NCBI GenBank assembly: GCA_964559835.1
Contig: CAZLJE010000061.1
Span: 1-16,115, forward strand
DNA from: DAISJI01 sp964559835
GTDB lineage: Bacteria > Acidobacteriota > Terriglobia > Terriglobales > Acidobacteriaceae
Length of the DNA: 16,115 bases
Reading direction: 5' to 3'
Position numbers and translations under genes: made by a program. Within the stretch, counting starts at the first letter, position 1. Every line of letters starts with the position of its first letter. Of the stretch, positions 7,745 through 13,344 are shown one piece after another. A model generated the notes under the pieces. The model had not been told where the DNA came from. It did no database searches and saw only the letters and a list, made by a program, of their open reading frames with translations.

Positions 7745-8194
7745 CTAGTGTTTTGCTGCAAAATCGACCGTCACCTTAACCTCGGCACGCTGACGGTCTA
7801 TTTCAGAGCCTTGACGCTGGAATTGGAGAGGGAGCCCTCGTTTTCGAACCTCCGCAGTCCAATCATTAACCTTCACCGCACTGTAAACCTCACCTCGAGT
7901 CGGAGCGCCGTCCATCACCTTGGGCATCAGTGACGACTCGACACCCGTTACCCTGATATCTGCAAAGTGATACACCGGCCCGGGCTCGACCGTGTAGCTG
8001 GGATTGCCGGCCTTCTTGGAAATCGTTACCTGGGCGCCCAGGTACCCGTAATCGCTGTAGGCTCCGCGCAACATGTATGCGGCGTACTGCTCGCGGTAGT
8101 TGGTATCGGTGATTCCTGGTTCCGGTTTCTGCGCCGTCAGCGGCAGGAAGGTTAGCGAAGCCACTACGGCGAGGAGAATCCGAGCGCGCGACAT
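7745..8194 (-). CDS. Secreted POTRA-like hypothetical protein
   Basis: This 149-residue protein has a clear Sec signal peptide: positively charged MSRAR, a hydrophobic core (ILLAVVASLTFLPL) and a likely cut after LTAQ. The mature part contains GYLGAQVTI followed by PSYTVEPGPVYHFADIRVTG. The 'Gx-aplus beta, Gp-y-f-I-V-G' pattern is typical of POTRA modules, which bind peptides in outer-membrane assembly and secretion systems. It has no beta-barrel, so it would be a free periplasmic module; a specific partner cannot be named. The ATG at 8192-8194 is chosen because GGGAGG lies 6 nt upstream; the in-frame TTG two codons earlier abuts that site. A perfect TATAAT lies about 30 nt upstream. Confidence 0.65.
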   Translation of the reverse strand: MSRARILLAVVASLTFLPLTAQKPEPGITDTNYREQYAAYMLRGAYSDYGYLGAQVTISKKAGNPSYTVEPGPVYHFADIRVTGVESSLMPKVMDGAPTRGEVYSAVKVNDWTAEVRKRGLPLQFQRQGSEIDRQRAEVKVTVDFAAKH

Positions 8195-8226
8195 ATCCAA
8201 CCTCCCGCGACGGAAAATTCGTTGGC

Positions 8227-8232
8227 ATTATA
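8227..8232 (-). promoter_or_regulatory. Candidate -10 element of the POTRA-like gene
   Basis: The minus strand reads TATAAT, a perfect -10 hexamer in GGCTATAATGCC. It is 32 nt upstream of the ATG and just past the stop codon of the upstream acetyltransferase. No convincing -35 is visible at 16-18 nt. Confidence 0.5.
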
Positions 8233-8235
8233 GCC

Positions 8236-8760
8236 TCAACCGATCCCTACGACACTACTTCTACGCTCCACCAGGATCGTGTCGCGCCACTGCCCTTCGC
8301 GTTTTCCGATGCGCTCGCGTCGTCCGACCTCGCGGAAGCCGTTGCTGGCGCAAAGGGCCAGGCTGGCCTTGTTCTCGGGAAAGATCGCGCCTTGCAGCGT
8401 CCAGATGCCTGCGGACTCGGAAGCAGCAATCGCGGCCTTCATTAAGGCGTCGCCGACACCCTCGCCGCGCGCCCACGTAGCCACGTAAACGCTCAACTCC
8501 GCCACACCCTCATAACACTTGCGTTGCGAGACGCGGCTCATCGCGGCCCAGCCTGCGATCGACTTCCCGCGCCGCGCGACCAGCCTGCCGATCAACAAGT
8601 GCATGCGGTCCCACTGCTCCCAGGTGGGCGGCAGTGTTTCAAATGTGGCGTTGCCCGTGCGAAGGCCTTCCAGGTAGATGGCGGAAACGTTTGGCCAGTC
8701 GGCCGCAACCATCGGGTCAACCATGACCGGCGTGCGGGTTGCAGAAGATGCGGAATCCAT
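8236..8760 (-). CDS. GNAT acetyltransferase, phosphinothricin N-acetyltransferase-like
   Basis: This 174-residue protein belongs to the GNAT family, which moves an acetyl group from acetyl-CoA to an amine. The N-terminal AADWPNVSAIYLEGLRTGNATFET matches the opening of the phosphinothricin/methionine-sulfoximine acetyltransferase group. The acetyl-CoA pyrophosphate loop is RGEGVGDAL, about residue 121. The late PENKASLALCASNGFREVGR segment is the usual GNAT motif B. Chromosomal members often act on glutamine-synthetase inhibitors or amino-acid analogues, but the substrate is not readable from sequence. The ATG at 8758-8760 is chosen as the longest plausible start; ATGs at 8724 and 8712 are alternatives, and none has a strong ribosome site. 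The upstream leader contains a repeated 8-bp word array. Confidence 0.85.
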   Translation of the reverse strand: MDSASSATRTPVMVDPMVAADWPNVSAIYLEGLRTGNATFETLPPTWEQWDRMHLLIGRLVARRGKSIAGWAAMSRVSQRKCYEGVAELSVYVATWARGEGVGDALMKAAIAASESAGIWTLQGAIFPENKASLALCASNGFREVGRRERIGKREGQWRDTILVERRSSVVGIG

Positions 8761-8774
8761 AACCGAAAACTGAA

Positions 8775-8918
8775 TTGGTGATTTGGTGACTTGGTGAATG
8801 AAAGGACTATAGCCGATTTGAAAAGCATTTGTCTGTGACATTGCTCGGTTTGTTTGTGTTGATGAGCGCGGCGTCACCACAGCGACAATCACCAACTCAC
8901 CCGATCACCAACTCACCC
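8775..8918. repeat. Facing arrays of an 8-bp word (TTGGTGAn / TCACCAAn)
   Basis: The left arm has TTGGTGA at 8775, 8783 and 8791, exactly 8 bp apart. The right arm has the inverted word (TCACCAAC, TCACCCGA, TCACCAAC, TCACCCAG) at 8889, 8897, 8905 and 8913, again 8 bp apart. The arms could pair across a loop of about 91 nt. The region lies between the GNAT gene and the stop of the 96-residue hypothetical. The left arm falls inside the expected 5' leader of the GNAT message. Confidence 0.85.
8806..8811 (-). promoter_or_regulatory. Candidate -10 element of the GNAT gene
   Basis: The minus strand reads TATAGT in the context CGGCTATAGTCC, resembling GGCTATAATGCC upstream of the next gene. It would place the start of transcription near 8799, just upstream of the left repeat arm. 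No clear -35 is seen. Confidence 0.4.
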
Positions 8919-8923
8919 AGTTT

Positions 8924-9214
8924 TTACACCATCGCTTCCGCTTCGATCACCTTGTCGAGAATGCGTTGCACGGCTGCCTGGCGTCGATGGGCGACGGCGT
9001 CCTCGGTGCGCACATAGTCGTCGTGCAGGTGACGGCTGACCTCGGCCAGAAAGTCGGATAGGTCCTCCAGTTCGTCATAGCGGAAGGCGAGATCGTGTTC
9101 GATCAGCCGGTTCAGGAGATTGTCCTTCGCCTCTCTGCGAACGTTGCCCAGCGCGGATTCCTGCAAGACCTCGACCAGCAGGGCCTGCTCCTCGCGCGTA
9201 AATTGCAGTTGCAT
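8924..9214 (-). CDS. Hypothetical 96-residue helical protein
   Basis: I do not recognise the family. The 96-residue protein is acidic and charged, with no cysteine, signal peptide or membrane segment. It looks all-helical: FTREEQALLVEVLQESALGNVRREA near the start, then DLAFRYDELEDLSDFLAEVSRHL and QAAVQRILDKVIEAEAM. The opening TREEQALLVEVL resembles the start of small bacterial helical proteins of unknown function. The ATG at 9212-9214 has GGGAGG 5 nt upstream, which favours it over the upstream in-frame TTG. A TATAAT lies about 30 nt upstream. It diverges from the LysR gene. Confidence 0.7.
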   Translation of the reverse strand: MQLQFTREEQALLVEVLQESALGNVRREAKDNLLNRLIEHDLAFRYDELEDLSDFLAEVSRHLHDDYVRTEDAVAHRRQAAVQRILDKVIEAEAMV

Positions 9215-9243
9215 AGCGGCCTCCCGGGACCATCCCAAGGCCG

Positions 9244-9249
9244 ATTATA
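9244..9249 (-). promoter_or_regulatory. Candidate -10 element of the 96-residue hypothetical gene
   Basis: The minus strand reads TATAAT in GCCTATAATCGG, 29 nt upstream of the ATG. It resembles the -10 contexts of the two neighbouring minus-strand genes. No matching -35 was found. Confidence 0.45.
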
Positions 9250-9361
9250 GGCACTGTTACCGCTGCCCGTACCCGCAGAATCGCCTTTTGCCTGAGTTTT
9301 CAATGCCCGGAATGGGCCTGATTCCCGAGCCGCCCGGTGTATGCTTTTGCTCGGAATTTCG

Positions 9362-9375
9362 GTACTCAGTACTCG
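9362..9375. repeat. Two-copy 7-bp word just before the LysR gene
   Basis: GTACTCA and GTACTCG lie head to tail and end two bases before the ATG of the regulator. The first 11 bases (GTACTCAGTAC) form a perfect odd palindrome. This could be an autoregulatory site or a short member of the 7-bp word arrays seen elsewhere in the window. Confidence 0.5.
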
Positions 9376-9377
9376 TT

Positions 9378-10280
9378 ATGGATTTCGATCAACTCGAAAC
9401 CTTCCTTGAAGTAGCGCGCCACCTGAGCTTCTCGCGGGCTGCGGAAAAGCGGTTCCGCACGCAGCCTGCGATCTCTGCCCAGATTCGAGCGCTCGAGGAG
9501 GAGGTCGGCGCCAAGTTGCTGGACCGCAGCGGAGGTAAGGTGTCTCTCACTGGGGCAGGCAAGGTGTTCCAGCGCTATGCGGAAGAGTCGATTGCCGCGC
9601 GAAAAGCGGTGATCGCGGCCGTAGCCGAGATGGAACGCGTTCCGCGCGGTGAGATCATCGTCGCCGCCAACGAAGGCACTTGCCTGCACGTGCTGCCCGA
9701 GGTATTTGCCGAGTTCAAGAATCAGTACCCGGCGGTCGCGGTCAATATCAACCGATCGGAATCGTCGGTGATCCTGGAGTCGGTGATTGAGAATTCGGTC
9801 GACTTTGGGGTCGTGGCATTGCCGGTGAAAGACAACCGCCTCACGGTCGTCCAGATCCATCGAGATGAACTGGTCGCCATCGCTGCTCCAGGACATCCGC
9901 TTACGCAGACGAAAACCGCGACGCTGGAATCCATCGCGAAATATCCGCTGCTCATGCCCGAACATGGCCGTACTCGCGATACCCTCGAGCAGCTCTATCA
10001 CGAGCGCAAGCTGAAGTTGAACGTTTCCATGGAACTTGATTCCAGCGAGCTACTTAAGAGGTTTGTTGCTGCCGGTGTCGGAGTCGGGTTCATTGCCCGT
10101 TCCAATATCGCGGAGGACGCCAAAGCCGGTACCCTCGTAGCAATCACGATCTCAGATGCGACCGTGCGGCGCGACATGGCGCTCGTCTTCCGTAAAGACA
10201 AAGCCCTCTCCCGCGCTGCGCTGGCGTTCATCGACATTGCCGTCAAGATCAAGGGCAGAGTAAAGGCGCAAGGGTTGTGA
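9378..10280 (+). CDS. LysR-family transcriptional regulator
   Basis: This 300-residue protein has the standard LysR layout. An N-terminal winged helix-turn-helix (MDFDQLETFLEVARHLSFSR onward, with TQPAISAQIRALEEEVGAKLL at about 31-51) is followed by a linker helix and a two-lobed effector-binding domain from about residue 90 (GEIIVAANEG, VDFGVVALPV, ELLKRFVAAGVGVGFI). It would act in the cytoplasm as a tetramer that activates or represses genes in response to a small molecule. The ATG at 9378 is used because the family normally starts right before xxxxLETFLEVA; no strong ribosome site precedes it. It lies upstream of the arginine decarboxylase gene on the same strand with about 95 bp between, so it may control polyamine synthesis. 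This is inference from position. Confidence 0.9.
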   Translation: MDFDQLETFLEVARHLSFSRAAEKRFRTQPAISAQIRALEEEVGAKLLDRSGGKVSLTGAGKVFQRYAEESIAARKAVIAAVAEMERVPRGEIIVAANEGTCLHVLPEVFAEFKNQYPAVAVNINRSESSVILESVIENSVDFGVVALPVKDNRLTVVQIHRDELVAIAAPGHPLTQTKTATLESIAKYPLLMPEHGRTRDTLEQLYHERKLKLNVSMELDSSELLKRFVAAGVGVGFIARSNIAEDAKAGTLVAITISDATVRRDMALVFRKDKALSRAALAFIDIAVKIKGRVKAQGL

Positions 10281-10320
10281 CGATTCCTACAAAACTTTAA
10301 CTTTGCTTTTAGCCCGCGCA

Positions 10321-10329
10321 TGTTATTTT
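10321..10329 (+). promoter_or_regulatory. Candidate extended -10 of the arginine decarboxylase gene
   Basis: TGTTATTTT matches the TG-N-TAT--T extended -10 pattern and lies 22 nt before the GGAGG ribosome site. TTGCTT at 10303-10308 could be a -35, but the 15-nt spacing is short. The TGTTAT core also precedes the carbamoylputrescine amidase and glnE genes. Confidence 0.35.
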
Positions 10330-10363
10330 TGACAAGATTCCCAACAGTGTGGAGGCAAATGAA

Positions 10364-10921
10364 TTGGGCAAGGACATGGTCCCCAAGAGGATCTTCCTCA
10401 CCAAAGGCGTCGGGAAACACCGAGAGCGCCTGACATCTTTCGAGCTGGCGCTACGCGACGCCGGCATTGCCGCACAGAACCTGGTGCGCGTTTCGTCGAT
10501 CTTCCCGCCTAATTGCAAGCTGATTCCCCGCGCCAATGGCTTGAAGTTCCTCAGCCCGGGCGAGGTAGTGTTTGCCGTTGTCGCAGAGAATTCCACGCGC
10601 GAGCCTCATCGGCTCGTCGCCTCCAGCATCGGGATTGCCATTCCGGCCGACCGCAGCACCTACGGCTATCTCAGCGAGCATCATTCCTTCGGCGAGACCG
10701 ACCAGCAAGCCGGTGATTACGCCGAGGAACTTGCAGCCGAGATGCTGGCGACGACGCTGAACGTGGAATTCGATCCCGATAAGTCGTGGGACGAAAAGAA
10801 AGAAGTCTACCGGCTATCCAACAAGATCGTCCGCACCATGAACATGACGCAGTCGGCCATCGGCGACAAACGCGGCAAGTGGACGACGACGATTGCGGCA
10901 GCGATCCTGATATTCGAATAG
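10364..10921 (+). CDS. Pyruvoyl-dependent arginine decarboxylase (PvlArgDC)
   Basis: This enzyme decarboxylates arginine to agmatine, the first step of the putrescine pathway completed by the genes at 12352-14403. It belongs to the pyruvoyl family: no PLP, and the cofactor forms by self-cleavage at a Ser-Ser pair. The sequence has LVRVSSIFPP, where cleavage between the two serines (Ser40/Ser41 counted from the internal ATG) would give a short beta chain and a longer alpha chain. Other family marks are SENxxEPHRL-like AENSTREPHRLVA, YGYLSEHHSFGET, AGDYAEELAAEMLATTL, and the QSAIGDKRGKWTTTIAAAI end. The length (185 aa) is normal. The TTG at 10364 is preferred because GGAGG (10351-10355) lies 8 nt upstream; the ATG at 10376 (181 aa, MVPKRIFLTKGVG) is the start suggested by homology. 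A nested hairpin terminator follows. Confidence 0.92.
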   Translation: MGKDMVPKRIFLTKGVGKHRERLTSFELALRDAGIAAQNLVRVSSIFPPNCKLIPRANGLKFLSPGEVVFAVVAENSTREPHRLVASSIGIAIPADRSTYGYLSEHHSFGETDQQAGDYAEELAAEMLATTLNVEFDPDKSWDEKKEVYRLSNKIVRTMNMTQSAIGDKRGKWTTTIAAAILIFE

Positions 10922-10924
10922 GTT

Positions 10925-11035
10925 TCAGGTGTCAGGCTTCAGGTGTCAGGAAAAGACCGGCCGGGCTTGCTCCTGGCCGGTTTTTCCTTCGTGTCCTTTG
11001 TGGTGAAATGCCTGAAACCTGAAGCCTGATACCTG
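10925..11035. repeat. Facing arrays of a 7-bp word (TCAGGnn / CCTGAnn) around a terminator
   Basis: TCAGG recurs at 10925, 10932, 10939 and 10946, exactly 7 bp apart. The inverted word CCTGA/CCTGT recurs at 11011, 11018, 11025 and 11032, again 7 bp apart. The arms match at 23 of 25 positions (CAGGTGTCAGGCTTCAGG... against CAGGTATCAGGCTTCAGG...). They enclose an intrinsic terminator and fill the space between two converging genes, the arginine decarboxylase and the deoxyhypusine-synthase-like gene. Confidence 0.9.
10956..10985 (+). terminator. Rho-independent terminator of the arginine decarboxylase gene
   Basis: ACCGGCC (10956-10962) pairs with GGCCGGT (10975-10981). A G-T pair and two G-C pairs extend the stem to ten base pairs around a 6-nt loop. 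A run of five T (10981-10985) follows. It begins 35 bp after the stop codon and sits inside the pair of repeat arms. Confidence 0.85.
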
Positions 11036-11038
11036 TGG

Positions 11039-12133
11039 CTACTTCCCAAGTCTTTCGAACACTGCAGCGCACACTAGCGGCAGGCCCACTGTCGCATCCA
11101 CGAACAATTCCGCGAACTTCCCACCCTCTTCCGGCGGAACGAATTTCCCCCACGAAATCGCTTCACTATACGGACTGCCCGAAAGTCCGCCCCAGTGCAC
11201 CGGTTCCGGACAGATGCGCACGCCGTAGTGATAGCGCTTCAACGGCACGTCTTCCCCGCCCCGCCGATGCCGCAATTCCAGGTACGGCCCGAGTTGCTGG
11301 GACCAGTTCCGTGGCACGCCTCCGCCGATGGTAAAGATTCCCATGCGCGCGCGGCTGAGCATGGTTTCCGCGAAGTGCTCCACGTCCTCGAACGGGTCAT
11401 AGCGCAACTTGGGCTTCCCGGCTTTTGCCAGGGCGCGGTTGTGGAGCGAGAAATCCAGCCCCATCTCCGAATCGCTGAACGCCGGCACAAAAACAGGGAT
11501 GTTCTTTTCGTAGGCAGATTTCAGTATGGCGCGCCCCGGTACGTGCTTGCTGAGATGTTCGCCGATGGCGCGGTTGATTTTCCAGGAGCACGCGACCTCA
11601 TCCGGGTTCCACGCCTTCAGCACCTGCGAGAACACGCGCTGCACCTCGTCGAGGTTTGTCTCCGGCTCGAGCGTGTCGTAGACGCGGTTGTAGCCGGCTT
11701 CGTACAGTTCGACGTCACTTAGTTTTTCGTCCCACACGTAGTGCGAGCGCCCGATGCCCTCAACGAGCCCGTGCGCCATGAGAGCGCCCGTGGATACGAC
11801 GGCGCGCACGATGCCGCGGTCGATCAGATCACAAACCACCAAGCCCTGTTTCGCGACCGTCATTGCTCCCGCCAGCGTCATTACGACCGTGCAATCGCGG
11901 TCGCGCGCCATCGCCTCGAGGACGTCCGCCGCCTGTCCGACCTGCCGGCCCGTGAACGCCGTGCGGCCCATCGCCGCCACCAGATCATTCACGGTTGTGA
12001 CCTTGCTCAGATCGAGCGGCTCGAGCGGAACCAGCTTGTCCTCGACTGGATCGTGAAGCTTGCGGTCGATCCCGACTCCTTCGCCGGAAGCGCCGTGCTC
12101 TTGATGTGCGTGCTTGTCGTGCTCGTGCTTCAC
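11039..12133 (-). CDS. Deoxyhypusine-synthase-family protein (bacterial, probable polyamine aminobutyl/aminopropyl transferase)
   Basis: The 364-residue protein has the deoxyhypusine synthase fold signatures: TVVMTLAGAM (82-91), VRAVVSTGALMAHGLVEGIG (109-128), IPVFVPAFSDSEMG (212-225), IGGGVPRNW (269-277) and SEAISWGKF (323-331). Lys330 in SWGK corresponds to the lysine (human Lys329) that carries the aminobutyl intermediate. The eukaryotic GGGVxKHH histidine pair is replaced by Asn-Trp. Bacteria lack eIF5A, so the substrate must differ. The neighbours make putrescine, so homospermidine or spermidine synthesis from putrescine is the most economical guess. The N-terminus is His-rich (five His in the first 13 residues). 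The GTG at 12131-12133 is chosen because GAGGTGAT immediately precedes it with GAGG 7 nt away. It converges with the arginine decarboxylase and diverges from the amidase. Confidence 0.88.
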   Translation of the reverse strand: MKHEHDKHAHQEHGASGEGVGIDRKLHDPVEDKLVPLEPLDLSKVTTVNDLVAAMGRTAFTGRQVGQAADVLEAMARDRDCTVVMTLAGAMTVAKQGLVVCDLIDRGIVRAVVSTGALMAHGLVEGIGRSHYVWDEKLSDVELYEAGYNRVYDTLEPETNLDEVQRVFSQVLKAWNPDEVACSWKINRAIGEHLSKHVPGRAILKSAYEKNIPVFVPAFSDSEMGLDFSLHNRALAKAGKPKLRYDPFEDVEHFAETMLSRARMGIFTIGGGVPRNWSQQLGPYLELRHRRGGEDVPLKRYHYGVRICPEPVHWGGLSGSPYSEAISWGKFVPPEEGGKFAELFVDATVGLPLVCAAVFERLGK

Positions 12134-12320
12134 CCCATCACCTCGTATGAATTCGAATCATTATGCGAACAAGCAACGTAACGGAAACAGGCGCAAGGCG
12201 CAAGGCTCATGGCCTAAGCGCGTGGTCCTTGGTGAAGCTTTTCAATCGACAATCGACAATCAGCAATCGTCAATGATTTTGTTTCTCAGCGTCTCCATGC
12301 CTCCGTGGTCAAATCGCCTT
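12134..12320. repeat. Intergenic region with two 7-bp word arrays
   Basis: The gap between the divergent deoxyhypusine-synthase-like and amidase genes holds two separate phased arrays. GGCGCAA, GGCGCAA, GGCTCAT, GGCCTAA start at 12190, 12197, 12204 and 12211. CAATCGA, CAATCGA, CAATCAG, CAATCGT, CAATGAT start at 12243, 12250, 12257, 12264 and 12271. Both keep an exact 7-bp step. Neither has a facing inverted arm nearby. A further TCCATGCC/TCCGTGGT pair lies at about 12294-12309. The promoter of the minus-strand gene should lie near 12134-12180, where CATAAT is the best -10 candidate. Confidence 0.75.
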
Positions 12321-12321
12321 T

Positions 12322-12330
12322 TGTTATGCT
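12322..12330 (+). promoter_or_regulatory. Extended -10 of the amidase-deiminase pair
   Basis: TG-T-TATGCT matches an extended -10 element and lies 9 nt before the GGAGG ribosome site (12340-12344), predicting a very short leader. No -35 is evident, as is common with extended -10 promoters. The ten bases TTGTTATGCT recur on the minus strand at the 5' end of glnE. Confidence 0.5.
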
Positions 12331-12351
12331 AGGAAATTCGGAGGCGCTGTA

Positions 12352-13251
12352 TTGGCGGATAAGTACAAAGTCGGATTGGTCCAGATGTCCTGCTCCCCGG
12401 ATCCGGAGCGCAACCTCTCCCACGCCATCGATATGGTGCGCGAGGCAGCCGGGCGCGGCGCCAACGTCGTCTGTTTGCCGGAGCTGTTTCAGACCCAATA
12501 CTTCTGCCAGCGCGAGGACGCGGCACTCTTCGATCTTGCCGAGCCCATCCCCGGCCCCACCACGACCCAGCTATCGCAGGTCGCGCGGCAGCAAGGGATC
12601 GTCCTGGTGGCCTCGTTGTTCGAGAAGCGTGCTCCCGGCGTCTATCACAATGCCGCGGCAGTTTTCGACACCGACGGCTCGCTTAGCGGCCTCTACCGCA
12701 AGATGCATATCCCCGACGATCCGCTCTACTACGAAAAGTTCTACTTCACTCCCGGCGATCTCGGATACAAGGCCTTTGACACCCAGCCCGGAAAGATCGG
12801 CGCGCTGGTCTGCTGGGACCAGTGGTATCCAGAAGGTGCCCGCCTGACTGCGTTGCAGGGCGCGACGACCCTGTTCTACCCGACTGCAATCGGCTGGCAC
12901 CCGGCAGAGAAAGAACAGTACGGTGAAGCGCAGCACGATGCCTGGCGAACCATACAGCGCGCTCATGCGATCGCGAACGGCGTCTATGTCGGCGTGGTGA
13001 ATCGTGTGGGCCACGAGACCGGAAACATTCGTGGCAGTGAAGTCAAAGGCGCAGGATTGGAATTCTGGGGCAACTCGTTCTTAGCTGATCCGTTCGGACA
13101 AGTCATCGCCGAGGCATCGGCGACGAAGGAAGAAATCCTCGTCGGCGAAGTGGACCTCAAGCGCTTGGAAGACGTCCGCCGCAACTGGCCATTCCTGCGC
13201 GACCGCCGGATCGATACGTACGCGCCGATCACGAGCAGATTCCTGGATTGA
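12352..13251 (+). CDS. aguB: N-carbamoylputrescine amidase (carbon-nitrogen hydrolase)
   Basis: The enzyme hydrolyses N-carbamoylputrescine to putrescine, CO2 and ammonia, the last step from agmatine to putrescine. The 299-residue protein is a nitrilase-superfamily amidase with the full Glu-Lys-Cys triad: Glu44 in VVCLPELFQ, Lys117 in GLYRKMHIPDD and Cys154 in ALVCWDQWYPEGAR. CWDQWYPE and the YYEKFYFTPGD segment are characteristic of the carbamoylputrescine group. The start is TTG at 12352-12354; GGAGG (12340-12344) is 7 nt upstream and the protein begins MADKYKVGLVQMSC as the family does. It is followed after 42 bp by agmatine deiminase, which makes its substrate. The symbol follows Pseudomonas usage for this function. 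Confidence 0.93.
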   Translation: MADKYKVGLVQMSCSPDPERNLSHAIDMVREAAGRGANVVCLPELFQTQYFCQREDAALFDLAEPIPGPTTTQLSQVARQQGIVLVASLFEKRAPGVYHNAAAVFDTDGSLSGLYRKMHIPDDPLYYEKFYFTPGDLGYKAFDTQPGKIGALVCWDQWYPEGARLTALQGATTLFYPTAIGWHPAEKEQYGEAQHDAWRTIQRAHAIANGVYVGVVNRVGHETGNIRGSEVKGAGLEFWGNSFLADPFGQVIAEASATKEEILVGEVDLKRLEDVRRNWPFLRDRRIDTYAPITSRFLD

Positions 13252-13344
13252 TTTGTGACTGAGCGATTTGTGATTTGCGATTGAAAAACAAACATGACAC
13301 CAAGAAGAATCACTCAATCACAAATCATTAAATCACCAATTCAC
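13250..13344. repeat. Facing arrays of a 7-8-bp word (GATTTGn / AATCACn) between aguB and aguA
   Basis: The left arm has GATTTGT (13250), GACTGAGC (13257), GATTTGT (13265), GATTTGC (13272) and GATTGAA (13279). The right arm has AATCACTC (13308), AATCACA (13316), AATCATTA (13323), AATCACC (13331) and AATTCAC (13338). The left arm begins inside the stop codon of the amidase. The right arm lies within the first codons of the deiminase reading frame. The arms are imperfect inverted copies separated by about 22 nt. Confidence 0.8.

Noticed and set aside
7570..7779. 69-codon plus-strand frame upstream of glnA
   Set aside because: No ribosome site before its ATG, no recognisable motif, and it runs into the 3' end of the POTRA-like gene on the other strand.
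11195..11722. 175-codon plus-strand open frame over the DHS-like gene
   Set aside because: Antisense to a gene with intact family motifs; composition typical of a shadow frame.
12190..12277. CRISPR-like array
   Set aside because: Units are 7 bp with no spacers and no cas genes are nearby; this is a phased short-word repeat.
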